From the NCBI GenBank assembly GCA_031254795.1, contig JAIRTS010000107.1, forward strand, positions 1 to 9,510: 9,510 bases of DNA, read 5' to 3'. The DNA is from Treponema sp. (GTDB lineage Bacteria > Spirochaetota > Spirochaetia > Treponematales > Breznakiellaceae). Below, one piece after another: positions 1-9,473 of the stretch (positions are counted from its first letter, which is position 1; each line of letters opens with the position of its first letter). The position numbers were made by a program, and so were the translations under genes. Under the pieces are notes generated by a model. That model saw nothing but the letters and a program-made list of their open reading frames with translations, was not told where the DNA came from and did not search any database.

Positions 1-3
1 CGC

Positions 4-3252
<3,249 letters not shown>

Positions 3253-3262
3253 AACGGCGGAT

Positions 3263-3291
3263 AGTATATAGGAAAAAGGGGTGTTAGACAA
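3263..3291 (-). promoter_or_regulatory. Probable sigma70-type promoter of carB
   Basis: On the minus strand TTGTCT (3291-3286) is followed after exactly 17 nt by TATACT (3268-3263). The -10 hexamer is identical to that of the opposite promoter at 3625-3653. Transcription would begin near 3256, leaving only a few bases before the carB ATG at 3252. The stretch before that ATG has no Shine-Dalgarno sequence, so the message would be leaderless or nearly so. The alternative is translation from the TTG at 3291, which has a weak AAGGG upstream. Confidence 0.5.
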
Positions 3292-3565
3292 GGGATCCCT
3301 TACGTCGCGCCGGCGCTGCGTTCGCTCCGAAACGCCTCATTTCAAAAAGCGCCCAAAAGCCAGCTTGTTGACAGCGTGTCGCATTGGCAGCATGTCGCAA
3401 CTGAACCGGATTGTAAAGCCCGCAAAGCCGTCTCAACTCCGCTTTCACCTCGGCGGCGCCCCTGCTCTGTTCGATGAACCCTCGCGCAACCGGTCTTTTT
3501 TTTATGGAGAGCCCATTGTTTCCTCCGGCGGACAGTTCTGCTGGATAAAGGCTAGGTTTCCATGC
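3284..3565 (-). other. Possible degraded coding remnant in the divergent intergenic region
   Basis: This covers most of the long non-genic stretch between carB and the small ORF. A minus-strand frame is open for about 93 codons between a TGA at 3568-3566 and a TAA at 3286-3284, but it has no convincing start codon or ribosome binding site. It would encode phrases such as ARGFIEQSRGAAEVKAELRR and LCGLYNPVQLRHAANA, which read like genuine protein. A second minus-strand frame just upstream reads HGNLAFIQQNCPPEETMGSP and then hits a stop next to an A8 run (3496-3503), suggesting a frameshifted relic. I do not recognise the family; the LYNPVQL phrase weakly recalls the end of an integrase-type transposase. 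The frame could equally be chance in GC-rich DNA. Confidence 0.25.
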
Positions 3566-3624
3566 TCAGATTTTCACATGAGATTCCGCACCTCTTCGAT
3601 TAGATTTTACGTGAGGCGCTGTCA

Positions 3625-3653
3625 TTGACTCTTTCCCCGCTCTTTGCTATACT
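3625..3653 (+). promoter_or_regulatory. Strong sigma70-type promoter for the small ORF-purL operon
   Basis: TTGACT (3625-3630), a 17-nt spacer, and TATACT (3648-3653) lie 25 nt before the ATG at 3679. Initiation near 3660 gives a leader of about 19 nt that still includes the ribosome binding site GAGGGG (3667-3672). Five of six bases match the consensus in each hexamer and the spacing is ideal. I see no purine riboswitch or attenuator in the short leader, so any purine control would have to act through a DNA-binding repressor. Confidence 0.75.
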
Positions 3654-3678
3654 TGCGCCACGCGAAGAGGGGTGAAAC

Positions 3679-3921
3679 ATGAAGATCGATGATCCGGAGT
3701 GGTGGAACGATATTGACGCAAAGTTGTCAAAAGACGAATTTTTCGAAATTTACGACGCAATTGTTGAGCATGCCCGCGTGTCGGAACGGCTGGCCGATAA
3801 TTTAACGCTGGCGCTAGACGACGGGAAAGTCGAGATTGAGGAAACGAAAAGCGTGACTGAGCGGCTTCTCAAAACATACAAACTGTTGGGTCATATCAAA
3901 ACGTTGCTTTCTGACATTTGA
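3679..3921 (+). CDS. Small acidic helical protein of unknown function, upstream of purL
   Basis: Eighty residues starting MKIDDPEWWNDIDAKLSKDE, preceded by a good ribosome binding site (GAGGGG, 6 nt before the ATG) and a near-consensus promoter, so I consider it a real gene. The product is rich in Asp and Glu, has no signal peptide, membrane segment or Cys pair, and looks wholly helical: an acidic, Trp-containing N-terminus (residues 1-20), a helix about 18-45 (FFEIYDAIVEHARVSERLAD), and another about 50-80 (KVEIEETKSVTERLLKTYKL). It ends 51 nt before the purL start with no terminator between, so the two are probably co-transcribed. I do not recognise the family. PurS, the usual small partner of split FGAM synthases, has a different alpha/beta fold and would be redundant beside a single-chain PurL. 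Confidence 0.75.
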   Translation: MKIDDPEWWNDIDAKLSKDEFFEIYDAIVEHARVSERLADNLTLALDDGKVEIEETKSVTERLLKTYKLLGHIKTLLSDI

Positions 3922-3962
3922 CGCCCCGCGATATTGACAGCCTGCGGGCGGTTGGCATTCAC

Positions 3963-3967
3963 AGGAG
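3963..3967 (+). promoter_or_regulatory. Ribosome binding site that fixes the purL start
   Basis: AGGAG lies 5 nt before the ATG at 3973. The frame stays open further upstream to a TTG at 3934, but that codon has no ribosome binding site, and the extra 13 residues do not look like a PurL N-terminus, whereas MSINRVYVEKK does. Confidence 0.8.
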
Positions 3968-3972
3968 TATGC

Positions 3973-6900
3973 ATGTCTATTAACCGCGTTTATGTGGAAA
4001 AGAAGCGGGGCGGTTTCGCTGTGGAAGCTGACCATTTGAGGGCGGATCTGATCTCGTTTCTGCGCGATCAGCATCCCGACATCAATGATCTTGCCGAAAT
4101 TCGCATCCTGCGCCGCTACGATGTGGAAGGGTTGAATGAAGAGCAGTTTAAGCGGGCCGTAGTTTCCATTTTTTCGGAACCCCAATGCGATGTGGTTTTT
4201 GAGGGGAATGTCCCGGCCGGCAAAAACGAGCAATATTTCGGCGCCGCGTATCTGGCGGGACAGTACGATCAGCGGTCGGATTCGGCTGAACAATGCGCGG
4301 AACTCATATTCGGAGTCCGTCCCATTGTGAAAACCGCGCTTGTGTATAGTATGCGGATGAAAAATGCGGGGTCAACGCGGCTTTCGGATGAAACCCTCGC
4401 CGCGATAAAAAAATATATCATCAACCCTGTTGATTCTGAAGAAACGTCCTGCGACATGCCGGTTTCCTTGCAAGCTCCTGTGATTCCCGTTAAGGAAGTC
4501 CCCGTTCTGCGCGGGTTTTCAGACATGGCCGGCGACAAACTCAATCGCCATGCGTATGTGGCGCGTTTGGCGAAACAGCATTCCCTTGCCATGTCCCTTG
4601 ACGACACGCTTTTCTGCGCGAATTACTTTTCTTCTCTACAGAGAGATCCCACGCTGGCGGAACTCAAGGTGTTGGACACCTACTGGTCGGATCATTGCAG
4701 GCACACGACATTCACCACTGAGCTTGAAGGTTTTTTTGATTTTTTTGAAAACAGCCCCCTCGCTCAGACAAATATAAAGAGAGCGGTTGATCTATACAAA
4801 AAAGCGCGGCTGGAAGTCTACGGCGAAGATCCGCCGGCGCAGGGCGCCGCGCGTCCGCCGACGCTCATGGATATTGCGACGATTGGCGCCAAGACGCTCA
4901 AGAAGCGGGGATTGGCTTGCGATGTGGATGAATCGCCTGAAATAAACGCCTGCGCCATAAAAGCGCAAGCCGAATTTGACGATGGCGGGACAGAGCCGTA
5001 TCTCTTGCTTTTCAAAAACGAGACCCACAATCATCCGACTGAGATTGAGCCGTTTGGCGGGGCCGCGACTTGCCTCGGCGGGGCGATACGCGATCCGCTC
5101 TCCGGCAGGGCGTTTGTTCACCAAGCCATGCGAATTGCCGGTTCAGGCGATCCGAGATCGAACAAAACGGCGCCGGGCAAGCTGCCCCAGATAAAGATAG
5201 CGCGGGAATCCGCGGCCGGTTATTCATCGTACGGCAACCAGATAGGGCTTGCGACCGGACAGGTGGCCGAGTTCTACCATCCCGGTTATGCGGCGAAACA
5301 CCTGGAGTTGGGCGCCGTCATAGCGGCCGCGCCCGAGGCGTGGATCCGGCGCGAGTATCCCGCGTCCGGCGACGCGGTGATTCTGGTGGGGGGCAAAACC
5401 GGGCGGGACGGCATTGGAGGCGCCACCGGCTCTTCAAAGGCGCATACGAGGGAATCCGTTGAAACATCCGGCGCCGAGGTTCAGAAGGGCAATCCGGTTG
5501 AAGAGCGGAAAATACAACGCCTGTTTCGCAATCCGGCTGTCACCACACTCATCAAACGGTGCAACGACTTTGGCGCCGGCGGCGTATCCGTGGCGGTCGG
5601 GGAGCTTGCCGAAGGGGTGGATATAAACCTTGACGCAATGCCAAAGAAATACGCCGGACTTGACGGCGTTGAGCTTGCCATTTCAGAATCCCAGGAGCGC
5701 ATGGCGGTTGTGGTTGACGCGCGCGATGTTGACGCCTTCATAGCCGCCTCCGCCGCGGAGAATCTTGACGCGGTTGTCATCGCCACGATTACGGACAAAC
5801 GGCGCCTCCGCATGTTCTGGCAGGGAAAGCTCATTGTTGATTTGCCGCGGGATTTTCTCAACTCAAACGGAGCGCGCCGTTCAATTTCTTTGTCCGCCAT
5901 TTCAGCGCCCGCCATTTCAGTGGACGAGGAACAAAAGCCTCCGGCCAGACCTCAAACTGAAGAAAAAAAATCGCCGGTTGTCATGCTTGACAATCTTGAG
6001 CGGGAATTGGCGTCTCTCCGTTCAGGAAGCAGGCGCGGGCTTCAGGAGCGATTTGACGGTTCCATCGGCGCGGGGTCTGTGCTGTTTCCTTTTGGCGGCG
6101 CGGAACAGGGTACGAGCGAGTGCGGCATGGCGGCGCTGCTTCCCGCTTTGGGGAAAGAGAGCCGCTCCGCAAGCCTTATGGCGTTTGGCTTTGATCCTGA
6201 CGCGATGGTTGCGGACGCGGCCGAAGGCGCGAAAGGCGCGGTGCGGGAGGCCCTGGCGAAGTGCGCGTGCATGGGCGGCGATCCGTGGAAAATGCGGCTC
6301 TCATTGCAGGAATATTTTGAGCGTCCCGACACCCTCGCCGCGTGGCTCAAGCCCATATCCGCCCTGCTCGGCGCTCTTGAAGCCCAGCTTGAACTCGACG
6401 TCCCCGCCATAGGCGGCAAGGATTCCATGTCCGGCTCCTATGATGATGAAGAACACAACATCCACCTTGCCGTGCCTCCGACGCTGGTCGCCTTCGCCGC
6501 CGGAATCGCGCCCGCCGCAAAGGTGCGTTCCGGCGCGTTAAGCGGAAAAAGCGGAAACGCCCTGTTGCTTTTGCGCCAGGACGCTTCTCGCTGTGAATGG
6601 GAGGTTTTCAAGGCGAACATGAACGCCCTTATGCGTCTGGGCGAGGCGTCTCTGGTATACGCGGCGTATCCGGTGGGCGCGGGTGGCGTCGCCGCGTCGC
6701 TGGCCGTTATGTCGTTCGGCAATATGCAAGGCGTTGAAGTGGACGCGGACGCGTTGGAAGAAGCCGAAGCGGATTCCGCGTTTGGATGGCGCGGGCGGCA
6801 AGGTTCCGTACTGCTTGAGATAGAAGACATTGAAACGGCGAAAACCCTGCTTGACGCGAAGGGATCCCCCGCTCCCTCGTATCGCGTCATAGGCGCGACG

Positions 6901-8127
6901 ATTGCGGACAAGGTTTTCCGCGTCTCAAACGCCAACAGCGCTAACGGCAAAGCCGCCAATGGCGTTGGCCCGCAGGAGCTTCCTGAAATGTTTCCGGCTG
7001 AAGCCCCTCTGGAAGAGCTTCGCCGCGCCTACGAGTATCCGCTTGCGGACATATACCCGCAAACGTCCCACGGGGCGACTGTCGCGGAGAAGGGGAGTGG
7101 AGGCAATGGAGAATGTTTCGCGCCAGCGAACCTTTGGAATGAGGGGGAGCGGCGTACGAGTCTGTTCCAAAACCAAACAGGTTCTGGAACAGACTTGAAG
7201 GAAAGCGGTCAAAAGCCCGCTTTCCCATTTAAATCCGGAGTTTCTGCTCCAAAAACTGAAGTTTTGGAACAACCTCATATAGAAAGCCCTCTGTCGTCTC
7301 AGCGTCCGGCGTTTTTTGTCGCAAAGGGCGCTTCGCCCCTTGTCCTCTTGCCCGTATTCCCCGGCACAAACTGCGAATGGGATATGGAGCGGAGCTTCCG
7401 CAAAGCGGGAGCGCGTGTCAAGCTCGTGATTTTTAGAAATATAACGCGGGAAGCCGTCGCGGACTCGATTGCCGAACTGGCGTCCGCCCTTGACGAGGCG
7501 CAGATACTCGCGCTTTCCGGCGGGTTCCGCGCCGGAGACGAGCCGGATGGATCGGGAAAATTCATCGCCAATGTGTTTCGGGCGCCCCGCGTCATGGACG
7601 CGATGGACAGGCTCCTTGACAGGGACTCTTTGACGCTGGGTATATGCAATGGATTTCAGGCGCTCATTAAACTGGGGCTTGTGCCGGACGGACGAATACG
7701 CGACAGAACCGGGGATTCGCCGACATTGACGTTCAACGACATCGGGCGGCATGTCTCCAGAATGGTCAGAACGCGCGTCATGCCGAGCAATTCGCCGTGG
7801 CTTGCGCTTGAGCGGGAGGGAGCCATACACGTTGTGCCGGTGAGCCACGGCGAGGGCAAATTTGTCGCCAGCGATGAGGAAGGGCGGCGGCTTTTGCGTA
7901 ATGGGCAGGTCGCGTTCTGTTATGTTGACGCCGGCGGAAATCCCGCTTTGACGGAGCCTGACAACCCGAACGGCAGTCATTTTGCGATTGAAGGCGTTAC
8001 AAGCCCGGATGGGCGCATCCTCGGCAAGATGGGACACAGCGAGCGCGCGGGAGATTATGCGCACATTAACATACCCGCGAATAAACAGCAGCGTATTTTC
8101 GAAGCCGGCGTACGGTATTTCAGGTAG
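3973..8127 (+). CDS. purL: Phosphoribosylformylglycinamidine synthase, single-chain form with a long inserted linker
   Basis: Fourth step of de novo purine synthesis: converts FGAR, glutamine and ATP to FGAM. The 1384-residue chain contains in order: an N-terminal PurS-like region (about 1-180) with GQYDQRSDSAEQC (96-108); the linker signature DTYWSDHCRHTTF (235-247); the first AIRS-like half with FKNETHNHPTEIEPFGGAAT (347-366) and DFGAGG (532-537), SESQERM (571-577); the second half with FPFGGAEQGTSECGM (705-719) and AIGGKDSMSG (812-821); and a class I glutaminase domain (about 1122-1384). In that domain PGTNCE is at 1130-1135, the nucleophile is Cys1225 in LGICNGFQ, and His1355 and Glu1357 lie in GHSERAG. 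All catalytic residues I can check are present. The motifs fit the single-chain clade found in many Clostridia and Bacteroidetes rather than the E. coli form. From memory that clade is about 1230-1270 residues, so this one is over 100 longer; most of the excess is residues 1031-1110 (see the repeat entry). The stop is TAG. No T-rich terminator hairpin follows. Confidence 0.97.
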   Translation: MSINRVYVEKKRGGFAVEADHLRADLISFLRDQHPDINDLAEIRILRRYDVEGLNEEQFKRAVVSIFSEPQCDVVFEGNVPAGKNEQYFGAAYLAGQYDQRSDSAEQCAELIFGVRPIVKTALVYSMRMKNAGSTRLSDETLAAIKKYIINPVDSEETSCDMPVSLQAPVIPVKEVPVLRGFSDMAGDKLNRHAYVARLAKQHSLAMSLDDTLFCANYFSSLQRDPTLAELKVLDTYWSDHCRHTTFTTELEGFFDFFENSPLAQTNIKRAVDLYKKARLEVYGEDPPAQGAARPPTLMDIATIGAKTLKKRGLACDVDESPEINACAIKAQAEFDDGGTEPYLLLFKNETHNHPTEIEPFGGAATCLGGAIRDPLSGRAFVHQAMRIAGSGDPRSNKTAPGKLPQIKIARESAAGYSSYGNQIGLATGQVAEFYHPGYAAKHLELGAVIAAAPEAWIRREYPASGDAVILVGGKTGRDGIGGATGSSKAHTRESVETSGAEVQKGNPVEERKIQRLFRNPAVTTLIKRCNDFGAGGVSVAVGELAEGVDINLDAMPKKYAGLDGVELAISESQERMAVVVDARDVDAFIAASAAENLDAVVIATITDKRRLRMFWQGKLIVDLPRDFLNSNGARRSISLSAISAPAISVDEEQKPPARPQTEEKKSPVVMLDNLERELASLRSGSRRGLQERFDGSIGAGSVLFPFGGAEQGTSECGMAALLPALGKESRSASLMAFGFDPDAMVADAAEGAKGAVREALAKCACMGGDPWKMRLSLQEYFERPDTLAAWLKPISALLGALEAQLELDVPAIGGKDSMSGSYDDEEHNIHLAVPPTLVAFAAGIAPAAKVRSGALSGKSGNALLLLRQDASRCEWEVFKANMNALMRLGEASLVYAAYPVGAGGVAASLAVMSFGNMQGVEVDADALEEAEADSAFGWRGRQGSVLLEIEDIETAKTLLDAKGSPAPSYRVIGATIADKVFRVSNANSANGKAANGVGPQELPEMFPAEAPLEELRRAYEYPLADIYPQTSHGATVAEKGSGGNGECFAPANLWNEGERRTSLFQNQTGSGTDLKESGQKPAFPFKSGVSAPKTEVLEQPHIESPLSSQRPAFFVAKGASPLVLLPVFPGTNCEWDMERSFRKAGARVKLVIFRNITREAVADSIAELASALDEAQILALSGGFRAGDEPDGSGKFIANVFRAPRVMDAMDRLLDRDSLTLGICNGFQALIKLGLVPDGRIRDRTGDSPTLTFNDIGRHVSRMVRTRVMPSNSPWLALEREGAIHVVPVSHGEGKFVASDEEGRRLLRNGQVAFCYVDAGGNPALTEPDNPNGSHFAIEGVTSPDGRILGKMGHSERAGDYAHINIPANKQQRIFEAGVRYFR
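5895..5920 (+). repeat. Short direct repeat in the linker between the PurL halves
   Basis: CGCCATTTCAG occurs twice, 15 nt apart (5895-5905 and 5910-5920), in frame, giving SAISAPAIS. It lies in a Pro/Glu/Lys-rich stretch (residues about 639-666) between the two AIRS-like halves, which is probably an unstructured linker. A local slippage duplication explains it. Confidence 0.6.
7159..7270 (+). repeat. In-frame palindromic repeat cluster inserted in the purL linker
   Basis: Three inverted repeats follow one another. First, a 16-bp stem with one mismatch: 7159-7174 pairs with 7180-7195 (AGTCTGTTCCAAAACC against GGTTCTGGAACAGACT) around a 5-nt loop. Second, a perfect 8-bp stem, GAAAGCGG (7201-7208) with CCGCTTTC (7217-7224). 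Third, TCCAAAAACT (7248-7257) with AGTTTTGGA (7260-7268). Versions of GTTYTGGAAC occur at 7181 and 7261, and the complement GTTCCAAAAC at 7164, so the first and third elements are related. The cluster is read as residues 1063-1100 of PurL, from SLFQNQTGSGTDLK to APKTEVLEQP, with no stop codon. It is inside an ~80-residue stretch (1031-1110) that separates the second synthase half from the glutaminase domain, where relatives have a short linker. I infer a small non-autonomous repeat that inserted while keeping the frame. Confidence 0.6.
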
Positions 8128-8227
8128 GCGCTCGCAATCCACGCGGAGCCTGTGGCAAGCGGATCCCCCTTCTGAGTCTGAAAATCTCCTCACAGACGCT
8201 TGACAAGAACGTAATTTTATTCGCAGT
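8128..8227. other. Non-coding stretch after purL
   Basis: I see no gene, RNA or convincing terminator here. GTCTG (8176-8180) and CAGAC (8193-8197) could form a 5-bp stem, but no T-run follows. A TTGACA at 8200-8205 has no -10 partner at the right spacing. Confidence 0.4.
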
Positions 8228-8241
8228 GGGGGGGGGGGGGG
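8228..8241 (+). repeat. 14-G homopolymer tract
   Basis: Fourteen consecutive G at the point where the IS1 InsA relic stops matching its family. Such tracts change length by slippage during replication and are also prone to sequencing error, so the exact length is uncertain. It is not placed inside an intact gene or between promoter boxes I can recognise, so phase variation of a gene is not supported. Confidence 0.9.
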
Positions 8242-8419
8242 AATTCTTTTATAACCACGTCGGCGCTTGCCGCTAATCCCCGCGCTATAGCCCGTATCCC
8301 GGCTCCGTCAATTGACCATTTGATTATGGCTTTCTTTACATCGGATATACAGCCGTTACAGTGGTATTCCGTGTAAAATGTTTATGGGAACAGGGCGGAT
8401 TATTGCAGGCATGCGCAAC
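8241..8419 (-). pseudogene. Relic of an IS1-family InsA (transposase N-terminal, zinc-finger/HTH) gene
   Basis: Translated on the minus strand, one frame gives ACNNPPCSHKHF (8410-8375), and after a one-base frameshift at a T4 run (8378-8375) another gives FYTEYHCNGC, ISDVKKAIIKW, SIDGAGIRAIARGL and AASADVVIKEF down to 8241. This follows the InsA pattern of a CxNPxC zinc-ribbon, then YxCxxC, then (I/V)KxxII, a GxGIR(D/A)IAR helix-turn-helix, and a VIxEL end. In intact members the InsA-InsB frameshift window follows that point; here the sequence runs into a C-tract (the plus-strand G14), a stop follows shortly after, and no InsB (DDE) part is present. The N-terminal part upstream of the zinc ribbon is also lost. 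It is therefore dead, frameshifted and truncated at both ends, and I see no terminal inverted repeats. Confidence 0.75.
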
Positions 8420-8587
8420 AACATAAACTTAAGCCTTAAAAGCCTGGTTTGACATCAGTTCTGTCCCCGTCAAGATGGAGGGCGCGGCGCCTAGGCTTCG
8501 CCTGTCAGACGACTTCGCGTGGGGTGTTGTTTGAAAGGGGGCGTCGCTGTCCCTCTTGCGGCGCGGAATCGCAGCGCCCTGCGCTTT
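8420..8587. other. Non-coding stretch between the IS1 relic and the repeat region
   Basis: No gene, RNA or promoter is evident. TGTCAGAC at 8503-8510 matches the core word of the REP-like repeats further right and may be a decayed unit. GC-rich short palindromes occur (GGCGCC near 8486-8491) but nothing organised. Confidence 0.35.
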
Positions 8588-8676
8588 TCGGTGTCAGACA
8601 CTTTCGGCGGTGCCAGACACCCAGACACCTGATACCCGCGCTTCTGCGTCGGTGTCTGTAGGTGTCGGTGTCAGAC
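8588..8676 (-). repeat. REP-like palindromic repeats downstream of the RAYT gene
   Basis: Holds the palindrome GTGTCAGACAC (8591-8601), the variant GTGCCAGACAC (8610-8620), and a hairpin of CAGACACC (8622-8629) with GGTGTCTG (8651-8658). The core 8629-8654 differs at only three of 26 positions from 9211-9236 on the other side of the transposase gene and has the same orientation. A further copy of the word, GTGTCAGAC (8668-8676), overlaps the last codons and stop of the transposase gene. Shared sequence on both sides of a RAYT gene marks these as its REP substrates. Confidence 0.75.
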
Positions 8677-9153
8677 GCCGGCGATATCAGGTTCGTCTAG
8701 TAAATCAGATCGTTGATGCAGGCGGTGGTATAGGCTCCCGAACATCCACTCGGCGGCTCGCTCCACGAGTCCAGCCTTCACCGGATTGTCCGCTATGTAT
8801 TCCCGTGTCCGCAAAAAGTCCGTTATCCCGTTGATTATCCGCGAATAGAAGCGTTCCCCCCATACATGACCCTTGCGTCCGTGCATTCGGTTCCATGCCT
8901 TGGCGAAATTGCACTTCATCCACTGCATTATCTCCGATAAATTGCCGCCTGCGCCCGGCCTTATCAGGAAATGAATATGATTTCCCATGACGCAGAAATC
9001 CCATAACTGAAAATGGAACCTCCGCTTCGCTTTCTTGACGAAAGAAAGGAATAACATCTTGAATTGTGGTTCAAGAAGGCTCATGTCGTCATGGTCTATT
9101 TTCGATGTGACATGGTACGTAGCTCCCTCAAGGAGTACTCGGCGCTTTCTCAT
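8671..9153 (-). CDS. REP-associated tyrosine transposase (RAYT), IS200/IS605-like Y1 family
   Basis: A 160-residue HUH single-strand nuclease of the Y1_Tnp superfamily. The N-terminus MRKRRVLLEGATYHVTSKI is typical of this group. The metal-binding HUH motif is MGNHIHFLIRP, with His59 and His61. The family signatures GHVWGERFYS (95-104) and EYIADNPVKAGLV (118-130) follow, with Tyr119 the likely nucleophile. Length is normal and all key residues are present, so the gene is probably functional. RAYTs cleave and rejoin single-stranded REP hairpins and are thought to spread REP sequences; unlike classic insertion sequences they usually sit as single copies flanked by REPs, as here. The ATG at 9153 gives the right N-terminus but lacks a clear Shine-Dalgarno sequence. 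The TGA and last codons lie within a REP copy. The other strand's ORFs are shadows. Confidence 0.93.
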   Translation of the reverse strand: MRKRRVLLEGATYHVTSKIDHDDMSLLEPQFKMLFLSFVKKAKRRFHFQLWDFCVMGNHIHFLIRPGAGGNLSEIMQWMKCNFAKAWNRMHGRKGHVWGERFYSRIINGITDFLRTREYIADNPVKAGLVERAAEWMFGSLYHRLHQRSDLLDEPDIAGV

Positions 9154-9200
9154 ACCAGTAATACGGAGTTGTCACGGGAATTGCTTCGGTGACAGACATT

Positions 9201-9240
9201 TTCTCGGTGCCTGACACCCGCGCTTCCGCGCCGGTGTCAG
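9201..9240 (-). repeat. REP-like unit upstream of the RAYT gene, copy 1
   Basis: Hairpin of 13-bp arms (9211-9223 CTGACACCCGCGC and 9228-9240 GCGCCGGTGTCAG, one mismatch) around a TTCC loop, preceded by TTCTCGGTGC. The first 36 nt recur at 9319-9353 with a one-base gap, and the hairpin core recurs at 8629-8654 beyond the transposase gene. It lies about 50 nt before the RAYT start, with a half-copy (TCGGTGACAGACA, 9186-9198) between. Confidence 0.85.
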
Positions 9241-9318
9241 TCTGTAACCGCGTTAGCGTTGAAGTCGGCGGCATCGCTTCATTTATACCGCGCTGGGAGG
9301 ACGTCGTAATTCGGTGCC

Positions 9319-9374
9319 TTCTCGGTGCCTGACACCCCGCTTCCGCGCCGGTGCCGGTCTTTTCCTCCGGCACC
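9319..9374 (-). repeat. REP-like unit, copy 2, with adjoining inverted repeat
   Basis: 9319-9353 repeats 9201-9236 apart from one missing base. Its right end runs into a second perfect 8-bp stem, GGTGCCGG (9350-9357) with CCGGCACC (9367-9374). A partial unit, TCGGTGCC (9311-9318), sits directly before it. Confidence 0.8.
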
Positions 9375-9379
9375 ACTCC

Positions 9380-9406
9380 TCGGTGTCAGACACCCCCGCA
9401 TGCGGG
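9380..9406 (-). repeat. REP-like short palindromes, copy 3
   Basis: TCGGTGTCAGACAC (9380-9393) repeats the word at 8588-8601 and contains the palindrome GTGTCAGACAC. It is followed by the perfect 12-bp palindrome CCCGCATGCGGG (9395-9406). The central TTCC hairpin of the other copies is missing. Confidence 0.7.
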
Positions 9407-9431
9407 AACCACAGATCGCGCGGATAAGACA

Positions 9432-9473
9432 GGATGAACACGGATACCAATCCGCGCCAATCCGTGTTCATCC
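9432..9473. repeat. Perfect 14-bp inverted repeat with 14-nt loop
   Basis: GGATGAACACGGAT (9432-9445) is the exact reverse complement of ATCCGTGTTCATCC (9460-9473). The loop and right arm contain CCAATCCG twice (9447-9454, 9457-9464). It shares no sequence with the neighbouring REP units. No T-run follows, so a terminator role is unsupported. It is probably a dispersed intergenic repeat. The remaining bases to 9510 show nothing recognisable. Confidence 0.75.

Noticed and set aside
3281..3628. 115-codon open frame on the plus strand in the divergent region
   Set aside because: No ribosome binding site, overlaps the carB start region and promoter, basic low-quality composition; the opposite strand reads more like protein.
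3934..3972. Upstream TTG start for PurL
   Set aside because: No ribosome binding site precedes it, while AGGAG stands 5 nt before the ATG at 3973.
6925..8193. 422-codon open frame on the minus strand
   Set aside because: It is antisense to the 3' part of purL, whose conserved glutaminase motifs explain the sequence; the opposite product has no coherent motif.
8200..8255. Promoter from TTGACA (8200) and TATAAC (8250) around the G-tract
   Set aside because: The spacing is 44 nt, far from the 16-18 nt needed, and no plus-strand gene follows.
8449..8834. Short plus-strand ORFs over the repeats and RAYT gene
   Set aside because: They are made of repeat sequence or antisense to the RAYT gene and have no recognisable protein features.
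8588..9406. CRISPR array
   Set aside because: Repeats are irregularly spaced, differ in extent, form hairpins of REP type and surround a RAYT gene; there are no uniform spacers or cas genes.
9128..9471. Minus-strand ORFs through the REP units right of the RAYT gene
   Set aside because: Their products consist of translated palindromic repeats and no conserved motif is present.
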